From Allantophomopsis cytisporea (taxonomy: Eukaryota; Ascomycota; Leotiomycetes; Phacidiales; Phacidiaceae), in NCBI GenBank assembly GCA_024752435.1, contig CP103026.1:186001-250000 (forward strand): a stretch of DNA of 64,000 nt, read 5' to 3'. The position numbers and the translations under genes are program-made. Numbering within the stretch: position 1 is the first letter of the stretch; each line of letters opens with the position of its first letter. Shown here in pieces: positions 33,287 to 42,236 of the stretch. The notes below the pieces were generated by a model. That model saw only the letters and a list, made by a program, of their open reading frames with translations. It did not search any database and had not been told where the DNA came from.

Positions 33287-33488
33287 AGAGCACAAAGGTC
33301 CAACACAGAGTCATACCTTTTTCTTCAGCACTTATAGCTTGTTTCTATATCCGACTTGAACATTCAGCTTCAGTCACTACATTCTTTGTTACAGCATCAA
33401 CATCTGCAAAGTCAGACTCTTGCTACGAATTACGACACATCATAGATATCACAGATCAGTACAACATTGACGAAAGACACGCTTCATC

Positions 33489-34511
33489 ATGTCTTCACGA
33501 TCAATCCTTAGTCTCCTCGGACTTATGTCTTGCGTTGCCGGCATCGCACAAGCACAAACCTGGACCCTCGAAGATAGCTACGACTCCACCAACTTTTTTG
33601 ACGAGTTCACCTTCTACACAGGAGCGGATCCAACAGAGGGATATGTTGATTACCTGGACGCCTCTGATGCCAGCTCTACTGGACTAGCTGGCTACTCCAA
33701 TGGTGCCGTGTACATGGGCGTAGATTATACTACCGTCAACCCATCTGGAGGTCGTGCGTCCGTTCGTGTGAGCTCAGATAAGTCCTACACTCATGGTCTT
33801 TTCATTGCGGACATCGCCCACATGCCTGGCGCAGACTGTGGCGTATGGCCCGCGTTCTGGACATTCGGGCCCAACTGGCCCTCCTCTGGAGAGATCGACA
33901 TTATCGAAGGTGTCAACGAAGCTACCGATGATACCATCACCCTGCACACCAGCGAAGGCTGCACAATGTCAGATGCTGGATCCGCAGACGGCGCCTACAT
34001 GGCCAACAGTGACTGCGGTGCCGATAGTGGCAGTACTGGTTGTGGAGTTACCACCACTGACACCTCCAACTACGGTGATGGATTCAACGCTATTGGAGGC
34101 GGCGTCTACGCCATGGAGTGGACCTCATCTGTGATCGCGGTCTACTTCTTCCCACGCACCGCCATCCCATCTGATATCACAAACGGCTCTCCGACGCCAT
34201 CTTCATGGGGAACACCGCAGGCCCAGTTCACAGGCAACTCCTGCGACATCGACAGCTATTTCGCAAACCACAACATTATCTTCGACATTACCTTCTGCGG
34301 CGACTGGGCTGGCAACGTGTGGAGTGAGGGAAGCTGTGCTTCTGCCGCTGACACCTGCGACGACTACGTCGCTGCCAACCCTTCGGCCTTCTCTGACGCG
34401 TATTGGCTGGTCAATTCCGTCAAGGTTTACCAGGAGTCCTCGGATTCTGGCAACCAGAGTAGCAGGCGTGCTGGCTTCACTCCTCGTCGTCGTGGTCCTT
34501 TCTTCAACTGA
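33489..34511 (+). CDS. secreted GH16 endo-1,3(4)-beta-glucanase
   Basis: An intronless 340-aa ORF. A signal peptide (about 1-22, ending AQAQ) is followed by a GH16 beta-jelly-roll. The catalytic signature is GEIDIIEGVN (about 132-141): the first Glu is the nucleophile and the second the acid/base, spaced EIDIIE as in the mixed-linkage and laminarinase branch. GVWPAFWTFG just upstream is the usual substrate-cleft strand. WLVNSVKVYQ ends the fold. The short Ser/Arg-rich tail (SSRRAGFTPRRRGPFFN) has no GPI signal, so the enzyme is probably released. It may remodel the fungal wall or degrade host beta-glucan; which cannot be told from the sequence. Confidence 0.93.
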   Translation: MSSRSILSLLGLMSCVAGIAQAQTWTLEDSYDSTNFFDEFTFYTGADPTEGYVDYLDASDASSTGLAGYSNGAVYMGVDYTTVNPSGGRASVRVSSDKSYTHGLFIADIAHMPGADCGVWPAFWTFGPNWPSSGEIDIIEGVNEATDDTITLHTSEGCTMSDAGSADGAYMANSDCGADSGSTGCGVTTTDTSNYGDGFNAIGGGVYAMEWTSSVIAVYFFPRTAIPSDITNGSPTPSSWGTPQAQFTGNSCDIDSYFANHNIIFDITFCGDWAGNVWSEGSCASAADTCDDYVAANPSAFSDAYWLVNSVKVYQESSDSGNQSSRRAGFTPRRRGPFFN

Positions 34512-35358
34512 ACATATTCTCGTCACGGCGTTGATCGTCATTGACACCACTTCAATTCTTGTGCATAAGACATTTTGGGGATGCGGATTTTTTTTCTTTC
34601 TTTTTCGTTCTATGTTGATACGATGATGGATCTGGTTGATGAATGTCCAGTTCTTGTTATGAGTTAAGAAATTGGGCAGGAGAACATTGGTGATGAGTGA
34701 TGAAATTGTCTACGATTTTCTTTCCCAGTATATATTTGTCTGGTACATATGAATGAAAGCCTGTCTATACCCATACTTTGTCCATTATGCCTTTCGCCAC
34801 TGGAGGTCTCTGTGAAGTCGTATGTGCCCCAAGCTTCAAGCTCCAACCCTACCTTATGTCAATCGTGATATGCACTTGCAATCGTGAAACACCACGCTGT
34901 GTCCTCCACCCCGTACTTCGCAAGTCAAAGCAAGGTGCGTCAGCCAACTGCAGTGCAACGGGCCTTAGCATGTGCGTCTGGCGCTAAGAAGTCCCCAGTC
35001 CCGTACCTGACACTAACAGACAATCCCTGCACGCCTGCGGCAACTTCCGCGCCTTGCAGACGGCCCCGGACAGAGCACCTCGAAGAGCAGACAGCCTTCG
35101 AGGGTATTCTCGAATGCATTGTGAAGCCAAAGCAGAATCGAATTTCGATCTCCGAACCCAGGAAGCAGAGCACAACTGGACAAAGCATCGTCTCGACATC
35201 TCGATACTTCGACGCCTTGACGGCTTCAATCCGCTCTTTTCTCACTCGTTTTCAGTCTTTACCGAACCAGCGGCGAGCAGGGCCGCACTGCGATTGTGTA
35301 CCCTCCTCGACTCGACTCGTACGCTCTATCTTCACTTCAACTGCACCACGAGCTCAAA
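34512..35358. other. intergenic region
   Basis: 3' flank of the GH16 gene and promoter/leader of the zinc-binding protein gene. The overlapping ORFs here have no domain. Confidence 0.55.
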
Positions 35359-35952
35359 ATGCCCTCGCTCGAGCGTCCTTCCTCTCCAGATATCAAGAAA
35401 CGTAAGCGGGAAGGAGACCTCTCGCCCGAAGTCCAGCTCAAGCTATCCCAGTACGTCCCTCCTCCCCCCTCTTCCACATCCAAGCTAACCCAGCCCAGAC
35501 ACAACACTCAGGCTTACGACGTCTACAACATCTACGACCGAAAACTGCTGTCCAGGAAACGCCTTCGCCCTTCAGGCTCGACTCCTATTAGTCAGCCACT
35601 CAGTCAATACCCGAATACTCAGCACATGAGCAATACTACGCCTCCGAGAAAGGCCCCCGTCCTCGCCCCCTGCCATATCTGTCACCGCAAACCTACTGTT
35701 CGCTCTGATCTCGACTCCTACGCTGACTGCGAGGCGTGCCGGGAGAGGACTTGCTTTGTTTGTATGCGCGAATGTCTGGGGCCTAACTCTACGACCAGAC
35801 ATGATTTCGGCTCTGTAGATGGAATGGACGTGAGCTTTGAGGATAAGATTGGGAAGGGTGTGCATTGGAGAGTTGTGTGTAGTCGGTGTTGTTGTGAGAG
35901 AGGTGTTGATGGGGAGGTTTGGTGTTTGGGGTGTGTGGGAGAGGGTTTATGA
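35359..35952 (+). CDS. small cysteine-rich (zinc-binding) protein of unknown function
   Basis: A 197-aa ORF from the Met at 35359 (MPSLERPS); the longer in-frame extension upstream looks untranslated. The N-terminal half is basic and Pro/Ser-rich (KKRKREGD could be a nuclear signal). The C-terminal half has paired cysteines in series: CHIC, CEAC, CFVC-C, CSRCCC and CLGC, the spacing of a cross-brace or double zinc-ribbon fold. It does not match the strict RING or PHD consensus. Nuclear location and zinc binding are inferred from these features. Partners unknown. Confidence 0.75.
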   Translation: MPSLERPSSPDIKKRKREGDLSPEVQLKLSQYVPPPPSSTSKLTQPRHNTQAYDVYNIYDRKLLSRKRLRPSGSTPISQPLSQYPNTQHMSNTTPPRKAPVLAPCHICHRKPTVRSDLDSYADCEACRERTCFVCMRECLGPNSTTRHDFGSVDGMDVSFEDKIGKGVHWRVVCSRCCCERGVDGEVWCLGCVGEGL

Positions 35953-36265
35953 AGAATATGGGGATATGGAGATATGGAGAGTTTTTACGATTTATGAGGG
36001 GGTATAGGGGCGTTTTGGGATGAGCATAATGATTATAATCTTAGCGTATGGTTATGGAATTCTTGGTCTGGTTAATCTTGTCGATGACTGGTTGTGGAGT
36101 GCTGATTTGGGCATCAGGGAAAGTTCAATATCAAATCCCTTGGGGCTGAATAACTTATCTTCAATATGATTGAGGCATACAAATAAAAACTTTGTATTGT
36201 TACCGTGTACGCTGGAAGGTTATCAATTAGACTCTAACGACTAAACACCCTCCTGTAAACTCCAT
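35953..36265. other. short convergent intergenic region
   Basis: Shared 3' flanks of the zinc-binding protein and the retropepsin gene. Nothing else seen. Confidence 0.6.
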
Positions 36266-38292
36266 TTAGCTACCCCCACTAATAAATTGCCAAAACCTCT
36301 TTCTCCTTCCCTGTCGCGTTGCTACCGGCTCTGACACTGTGACGCCAGTCAGAGTTGAGCTCGTCTCGCTTGAAGCGCCTCCGGTCGAACTGCTCTGGGA
36401 TGTATTCGATGCCGACGGAGGATGCACGTGGGCATCAACACGGTCCCTGAACTGTTGCCACTTGTCTCGTCTCTGATCCTCGGCCCTTTGGGCAGCGGCT
36501 CTTTCTTCCTCACCAGTGATACTGTCTATTTCGCGATCTTTTCGAATTCGTTCTTGAATTTCCACTTCTTCCATTTGCTTCCACGTCGCCTCTGAAATGC
36601 CGCTGGGAGTCAAAGTTGCGAGAGGGATGTCTCTGGCGGGAATTGCTGACCAGATGTTGTTAGCTTGTAGGAAGTACTTAGTTATGGGGCACAGCTTACA
36701 GTCTTTGTTTTTGACGAATGCCTCCAGTTGTTGGAGGGCCACTGGCTTTGACACAACCGGGCTGAGTTCTACGTCCCGCCCTCTGATGGTCTCCTCTACA
36801 AAACTTCCTGTATGTTTGTTCAGGGCGTCGGAAGATAGGAGGGCTTCTTGACCGAGCACAATGTTGTAGCGGCAGTTGAGTAATACCTCAAAACATAGTA
36901 TCATTGGATTTTCGGGATCGTCTTGAAAAGCCCATGTGGTTGTTACACGCCCAACAGTCTCTTCCGTGCTTCCATCTGCATACTGTAGTGCACCAATATG
37001 CTTTTCCTTCATTGAAATATCCAGACCATTGGACAATGCGTAGTTGAGTGTGATGAGGTTGACAACACAGCCTGTATCAGGAAGGGCGGTCACAGCCACG
37101 TTGTTTAGATAGCCAGCGACGCGTTGGTGAGAGCTACCAATAGCAAAGAATGAGCCCATATCAGCCTCAAGGACGAGTTGCTTTCTAAGCCTGGATTTGT
37201 GTGCAGTCATTGTCTCTGTTGCTTTGAGAAAGCCGTTACCGAAGACAACGTCTCTTGGACATCCACTCAACACTTGAAACGTGACAACTACTGGCGTATC
37301 TGACTCCTCGTCAAACCTCCATGAAGTTGTGACTTCTCCTTCCGAAGAGACTCGGCGGCCATTAGGAAGTGTGAACATTTTGCCCGTTCTAGATCCATTG
37401 ATTGTCACACGAGAGCGCTTCGCGTAATCGAGGGAGATAATGTTTTCTTCCGCTCCGGTGTCTGGTACCGCTGAAATGGTGTATTTGCCTGATCCAAAAC
37501 TTCCTGGCATGTTGTATACATGTCTCAAGACCAAGTATTTATGTTTGGTGATTAATCGCAGACTGTCAAGCACATCTGCATCTTCTGTAACAGTATATGG
37601 TCGCAGCTCAATAGCATCAGTGAACCGCCGAAAACAGCATATTTGACAAGGGACATGCGGCTAACGTACGAGTCATGATCAGCCTACATATTCGTATGCC
37701 AGAGGTGTATCTTACCTGAGTCTCATGTGGTATTGTTGATGGGAGTAACAACTCTGAATTAGCTAATGCGGCGGTCAGGACACTGAATTCGGATTAGAAC
37801 AGGTGGAATTGGGAAGGAATTTGGATAACCCACGGATCTGCACGCTTTCCAAATGTATCAGATATAGGCTCGAAGATCCTAGGGCTCAAATTATTGCAAT
37901 AATCTTCAGCAAGCTGTATGCGGCGAGATATAATTTGGCGTGCTATGAAGAACACTTCACCATCTTTCCATGATAAACCTATCCTCAGACGGTCAGATCT
38001 GTGTGGGAACCATTGAAGAAGTTGCACTCACGGGGAAAGTGGAAGGTGGTAGGCTGGGTACAGTCTGCTGGGTGTTGCGGAGGTTTCTTCAGCCCTCTAT
38101 ATATCCTTCTTTTCTCCACGTCGAAAGGCTTCAAATGTCCGAGTCGTATGTCTGCATCAATTACCATAAGAGTTTGGATTGCCTGCTTCTGGCGTGAACA
38201 TTCTGTAGAAAGAACTGTTAATAGATTATCCTATTCTCAGTATAGAGCAACAGCGTACCAGAACATCCATTTTCATGTGGCATGGCAGACAT
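36266..38292 (-). CDS. protein with two tandem retropepsin-like aspartic protease domains (5 exons)
   Basis: Exons 38292-38259, 38202-38032, 37978-37834, 37782-37716 and 37660-36266 join in phase to 603 aa (introns 51-56 nt). Two repeats of about 128 residues each hold the two hallmark motifs of retroviral-type aspartic proteases. Repeat 1 has VPDTGAEENIIS (Asp206) and DVVFGNGFL (about 276-284). Repeat 2 has LPDTGCVVNLIT (Asp334) and NIVLGQEAL (about 405-413). Between them both repeats share VTTSW/VTTTW and CFEVL/TFQVL-like strands. The N-terminal ~150 residues are unassigned. The C-terminus is charged and then Ser/Thr-rich. No gag, RT or integrase is present, so it looks like a host-type (domesticated) protease rather than a retroelement. 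Function unknown. Confidence 0.8.
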
Positions 38293-38571
38293 GCTAACGT
38301 AGCAGTTTAGAGATCAAGGTCAAAATCTATGGGCGTAGATTCTTTACTTGTTATAAGAAATTTTGGGCGTATCAAGAGTAACTGAGCTGTAATGAATGGG
38401 CCGACCACTATATAGGTTTAGCAAATGCATTTGATATCCTCAGGCTCTTCCACAAAGGTAATTATACCATGTATTATGAATAGTATAGTGTATAAGTATG
38501 AGGTAATTGATAGCCTTGCTATGATATACCTCTGTATATTTTTGAATGGGTGCTTGACAATTTGAAGCAAG

Positions 38572-38697
38572 TCAAGGACTACCCAGCCAATAGCTGTTGA
38601 AAAAGCAAGTGTACTGACCTCTCAGAGCTCTACTGATTTCATAAAGAGTCTTCTTATGGAATACCGCATCTCGAATCCCTGTTTTTACGCCAGCCAT
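38572..38697 (-). CDS. mini-ORF A (41 aa), tandem copy
   Basis: The peptide begins MAGVKTG and contains HKKTLYEISR and GQYTC. It aligns along most of its length with mini-ORF B at 38743-38889, including about 30 nt upstream of the ATG (AGGCGTTT.CAGC). The copies differ by a one-codon indel, which hints at coding constraint. It could also be an alternative first exon, because GGTCAG after RALRG resembles a donor. Confidence 0.3.
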   Translation of the reverse strand: MAGVKTGIRDAVFHKKTLYEISRALRGQYTCFFNSYWLGSP

Positions 38698-38742
38698 TAT
38701 TTTCGGCTGAAAACGCCTTGATGATAGCGAATTATAAGATAA

Positions 38743-38889
38743 TCAGCTATTTGATATAATGGAACAATGATGGCTCAAATGGGTGTTGGACAGACAAGCA
38801 TGCTGACCAACCGGAGTCCGTACGATTTGATAGAGTTTCCTCTTATCATGCAATGCTGAATCCCCATTTCTTGATTTTAACCCAGCCAT
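38743..38889 (-). CDS. mini-ORF B (48 aa), tandem copy
   Basis: Begins MAGLKSR and contains HDKRKLYQIVR and GQHAC, parallel to mini-ORF A. It is open upstream to 39042, so it may be the tail of a 99-aa ORF. Function unknown. Confidence 0.3.
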   Translation of the reverse strand: MAGLKSRNGDSALHDKRKLYQIVRTPVGQHACLSNTHLSHHCSIISNS

Positions 38890-39115
38890 TGTGCTCAGCT
38901 GAAACGCCTCAATATTAGGAAGCGAGCGAGTGCGATCGGTCGGCCCAGCTTGGGAGGCGGCTTTGCCGCAGTATGTAGGTGGGCGTAGAAAACAGACAGT
39001 ATCATTTAAATTTATCGGGTTTTCGCTATCGAATGTATTCACTATGTAATTGTTCCAGACTAATAGATTGTTGAAAGAAAAAACTCACCAAACCCCTTCT
39101 TCAAATATCATTAAA

Positions 39116-40222
39116 ATGAGTGAGAGGGTACATTTCATGACAAAGAAAGAAGCTAATTACTATACAGCTCAAGAAAGAGATTTGCCGACTGCACATGAGT
39201 TCCTCCCAGGTTATGCTGAGCTTTCTGAATATATGTCGAGCGATTTTGATCTTTCAATCTATCGGCGTTTTGGCTCACTTTGTTCTCGCAATCTTCTCTA
39301 CTTGCAAGCAGAAATACAAGTACTTCAGAAGCAGCTGCAAGAACTCGATGACCAAGACCATGATGATACAACTTCCGCAGACCTTTCGAAGAAGATGAAT
39401 GCGCTCCAAGCTGCTAAGGACTGGGAAACGCTTGTGCGTCGTGCGAAAGCAAAGGATCCTCGACAGGAAGCCAAACTTTCAATTATCAGATCACTACGCC
39501 CTCTACTGAAAGAATACCGTCAGTGAGATACCACTGTACGAGATTACACGTTACTAATATTGGTAATGCAGAAGAAGCATTGCTACTGAATTCTCAGATG
39601 GCAACCCTAAATAAGCCCAGCCACCGTGTGTTCAAGACGTTCTCAAAGTGGTGGTCTCAAAAGCTCCCGCTCTATGGCTACGGTGTAGATCTTCTTGACA
39701 ACGTAGACGATCTCTTAGCTATTCGTACTCTACCAGAACAAGACCGATTGGATCGGATTGTAAACTCGTTATTCGGTTATATGGTGCGGGTAAGGCTATA
39801 CTATAGAATTGTGATGCTATCTGCTAACGTATTTTTCATGGTCCCAGAGTTCAAGCAAATCCCAATCTCAACCACCATCCTGGCATGGCACATATTATTT
39901 TCCACAAAAGACCTCTCGTCGAATCGCAGTATCGATTGCTACACTTTACATGGTGTTCATGATCGTCATTCCTATCTATGCAGTGACAGAATTCCAGAGT
40001 GTCAGGGGCTTTTGGACATTAGTTTGGAGCATCTCAAGCTTTTGCACAGCAATTGGATTCTTCACCAATGCTTCAAGATCGGAGATATTTGCCGCTACTG
40101 CTGCATATGCTGCGTTGATTGTTGTGTTTATGGCAAGTTCTATTTCGGATCATACATCATATAGTTTGGCTGCTACAGTAAATGGCACAGAAGCTTATGG
40201 ATCAATTATTCCATTGGAGTAG
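39116..40222 (+). CDS. DUF6594-type membrane protein (3 exons)
   Basis: Exons 39116-39518, 39572-39789 and 39848-40222 join in phase to 331 aa. The first intron uses the donor GTCAGT; the nearby GTGAGA would break the frame. The layout is that of DUF6594: a soluble helical N-terminus with LSIYRRFGSL and NLLYLQAEIQVLQKQL (about 40-80), an EALLLNSQM..L.KPS linker, and three C-terminal hydrophobic helices (about 231-253, 258-279 and 285-305). Such proteins are abundant in Pezizomycotina and have no known biochemical role. Membrane location is inferred from the helices. Confidence 0.8.
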
Positions 40223-40637
40223 GTACTTAGCAATCAGATTGAGGATTGAACTACATTATAATTGAAGGTCTTATTTATTTTACCAACGTGACGATATCAT
40301 GTAAGCGATTAGTCGAACTTGATGAAGCTGGATATAGAGGAAGTTGAGTGCAACTTCTGCTTAAATACGGAGGCGTCGACTCTGTAGAATCAGCAAAACG
40401 ATGATTATGAAGAGGACTTTGACAACGTCACAAATAGTAATGAGTAATAATGACAGATATGCAAAGGCATAGGTGATTATCAGTTTCACCTAAGAAAAGG
40501 ATGGATTGAACAAGTCAGTTTGAGAAAATATTGAATAGGAGCTTGCTATAATTACTCTGAAGTGTGATTTCAACTAAAATTATCCATTATCTGCTCCCAA
40601 TACATCTCCACCTCGAAAGTTTATAATACATGATCGT
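40223..40637. other. convergent intergenic region
   Basis: An A/T-rich 415-nt stretch between the ends of the DUF6594 and coiled-coil genes. No feature recognised. Confidence 0.6.
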
Positions 40638-41926
40638 TTATTTATCTCCAAGTTCTTCAAATTGGGTGCTCAGCCTCATCGCACACTCCCAAGTCATATA
40701 CATGAGCTCATGTTCACCTATACCAACCTCTTTACCCTCAGTTCTTTCCTCATGAAGCGCTCCAAGCCGTCTCTCAACGTTCCTCATGGTCGCTCCCAAC
40801 TTTGCTTTTTGTATGGAACTTCCCTGAATCTTATGCTTTTTTATGAACGCCTGCAATGCTTCAAGCTCCTTATAGGCTGCATTCCACCTATTCTCCTGAT
40901 CACTAGCAATTGGCTTGTCATCATCGAGAATAATCTCCTTGATGCGGTCACGCGACCGGATGAGCTCTTTCTCCAGCCACTCTTGCTTCGTTGTGCAAAA
41001 GGTCATCTTTGCCGGCGGGGCTGATTTTAACAGAAAAGTAGATCTCGTAGTTGGTTTCTAGCAGGTCAGTAATCGCATAGATATCGCGCATCTGAGCAGT
41101 AACTTACGGGTTCACCAATTTTGGCCAGTTTATCAGTCCTCATCAACCACATCAGTCCACTGCCCAACTTATCCGCCAATCCCCAGACCCTCCCCGCTCT
41201 GTCAACATCCACGCTTTTTGCATCAATTCCCTCCTCATCCAATTTCTCAAATCTTTCTAGAATCTCCTTCATCAACTCATCAAGCCCAGTCACCTGTATC
41301 CTCTCCGCCTCAACCTTATGCTCAAACAAATACATCTCCAAACTCTTCAAGCAACCCTCTGCCTGGATCCACTCTCCCTTCTCCAATCGATTCAGACTCT
41401 CACCTCTAAGAAGCAGCCTCTTTAAAGTGGATGAATAAATCCCCAACTCTCGTTCCTGCTCAGCGAGTCTCGGATTCTTCACCTCCCACTCTTTCCTGGC
41501 CATCTTCTCCTTCTCAAAAGCTCCATCGGCACTAGTACTAACCCTCTCAACAGCCCTCAAGCATCTCCTCGCCAGTGCCATCTTCTGAATGACCTGGAAC
41601 TGCGCCATAGCATCCGAATGAAGACCCTCAACAGCGTCATCCAGCGCCTTCAAAAATTCCGTGACGTCCGTCCGTGTGCGTACAACGAGATCTGGCACCT
41701 CGAAGCTCCGCAGCATCTCACCGTCCACTGAGCCCTCCGCCAAGAGCTCTACGATCTTCTCCCATGCCTTGTTGCCGCGGTCCCAGTCCTCGACGCTTAT
41801 GTCTGCTAGCTTCGACTGGCCACCGAACAGCTGTTGGCATTTCTGGCAGGCAAATTTCAGCTGTGCTTGTGCTCTATGCTGTGTCTTCAGCGCTGTTTCC
41901 GAGACTTCTGGGGATGATGTGGCCAT
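40638..41926 (-). CDS. coiled-coil protein of unknown function (2 exons)
   Basis: Exons 41926-41108 and 41057-40638 join in phase (50-nt intron, donor GTAAGT) to 412 aa. Read unspliced, the first exon would end in a short frame-shifted tail and the second would look like a separate 122-aa protein. The protein is almost wholly alpha-helical with charged heptad stretches (about 125-190 and 285-345). It has one CxxC (CQKC, about residue 27) but no second pair, so a zinc finger is not supported. No signal peptide or membrane helix. Family not recognised. Confidence 0.72.
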
Positions 41927-42236
41927 TTTGCACGTGATGTGATGTGTTGTGTGTGGAATTGAGGTTCGCAGCTTGTGGAATTCTCAGGGTGTTTTATGGA
42001 GATCGGAAGAAGCTCGGTAAAATTTCTGATATTGGCGATCACAGGCATAACTGATAATGAATACAAATTTTGAGACAACTTTTGAGACAACTTTTCATTT
42101 GTGCCAATTCAAGCTAGTTCTAGGACCTGGATATAATGCTATTTTAAAATGCTGTAATTATTATACTGAAAGATGCGGGCGAACTATAAAGGCTGCACTG
42201 GATCATCGTCGCTGTAAAACTTCACTACTCGTCCGA
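41927..42236. other. intergenic region between two minus-strand genes
   Basis: 310 nt with a short direct repeat ACTTTTGAGACA(A) near 42075. No gene seen. Confidence 0.6.

Larger units (their letters stand above)
38293..39115. other. divergent intergenic region holding a tandem duplication
   Basis: Lies between the minus-strand retropepsin gene and the plus-strand DUF6594 gene. Its main content is the pair of related minus-strand mini-ORFs described separately. Confidence 0.6.

Noticed and set aside
37974..37983. Acceptor GTCTGAG in the retropepsin gene
   Set aside because: Using it brings in an immediate TAG; the next AG, five bases on, keeps the frame open.
39519..39530. GTGAGA as donor of the first DUF6594 intron
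   Set aside because: It looks closer to consensus, but joining there shifts the frame of exon 2; GTCAGT at 39519 keeps the frame.
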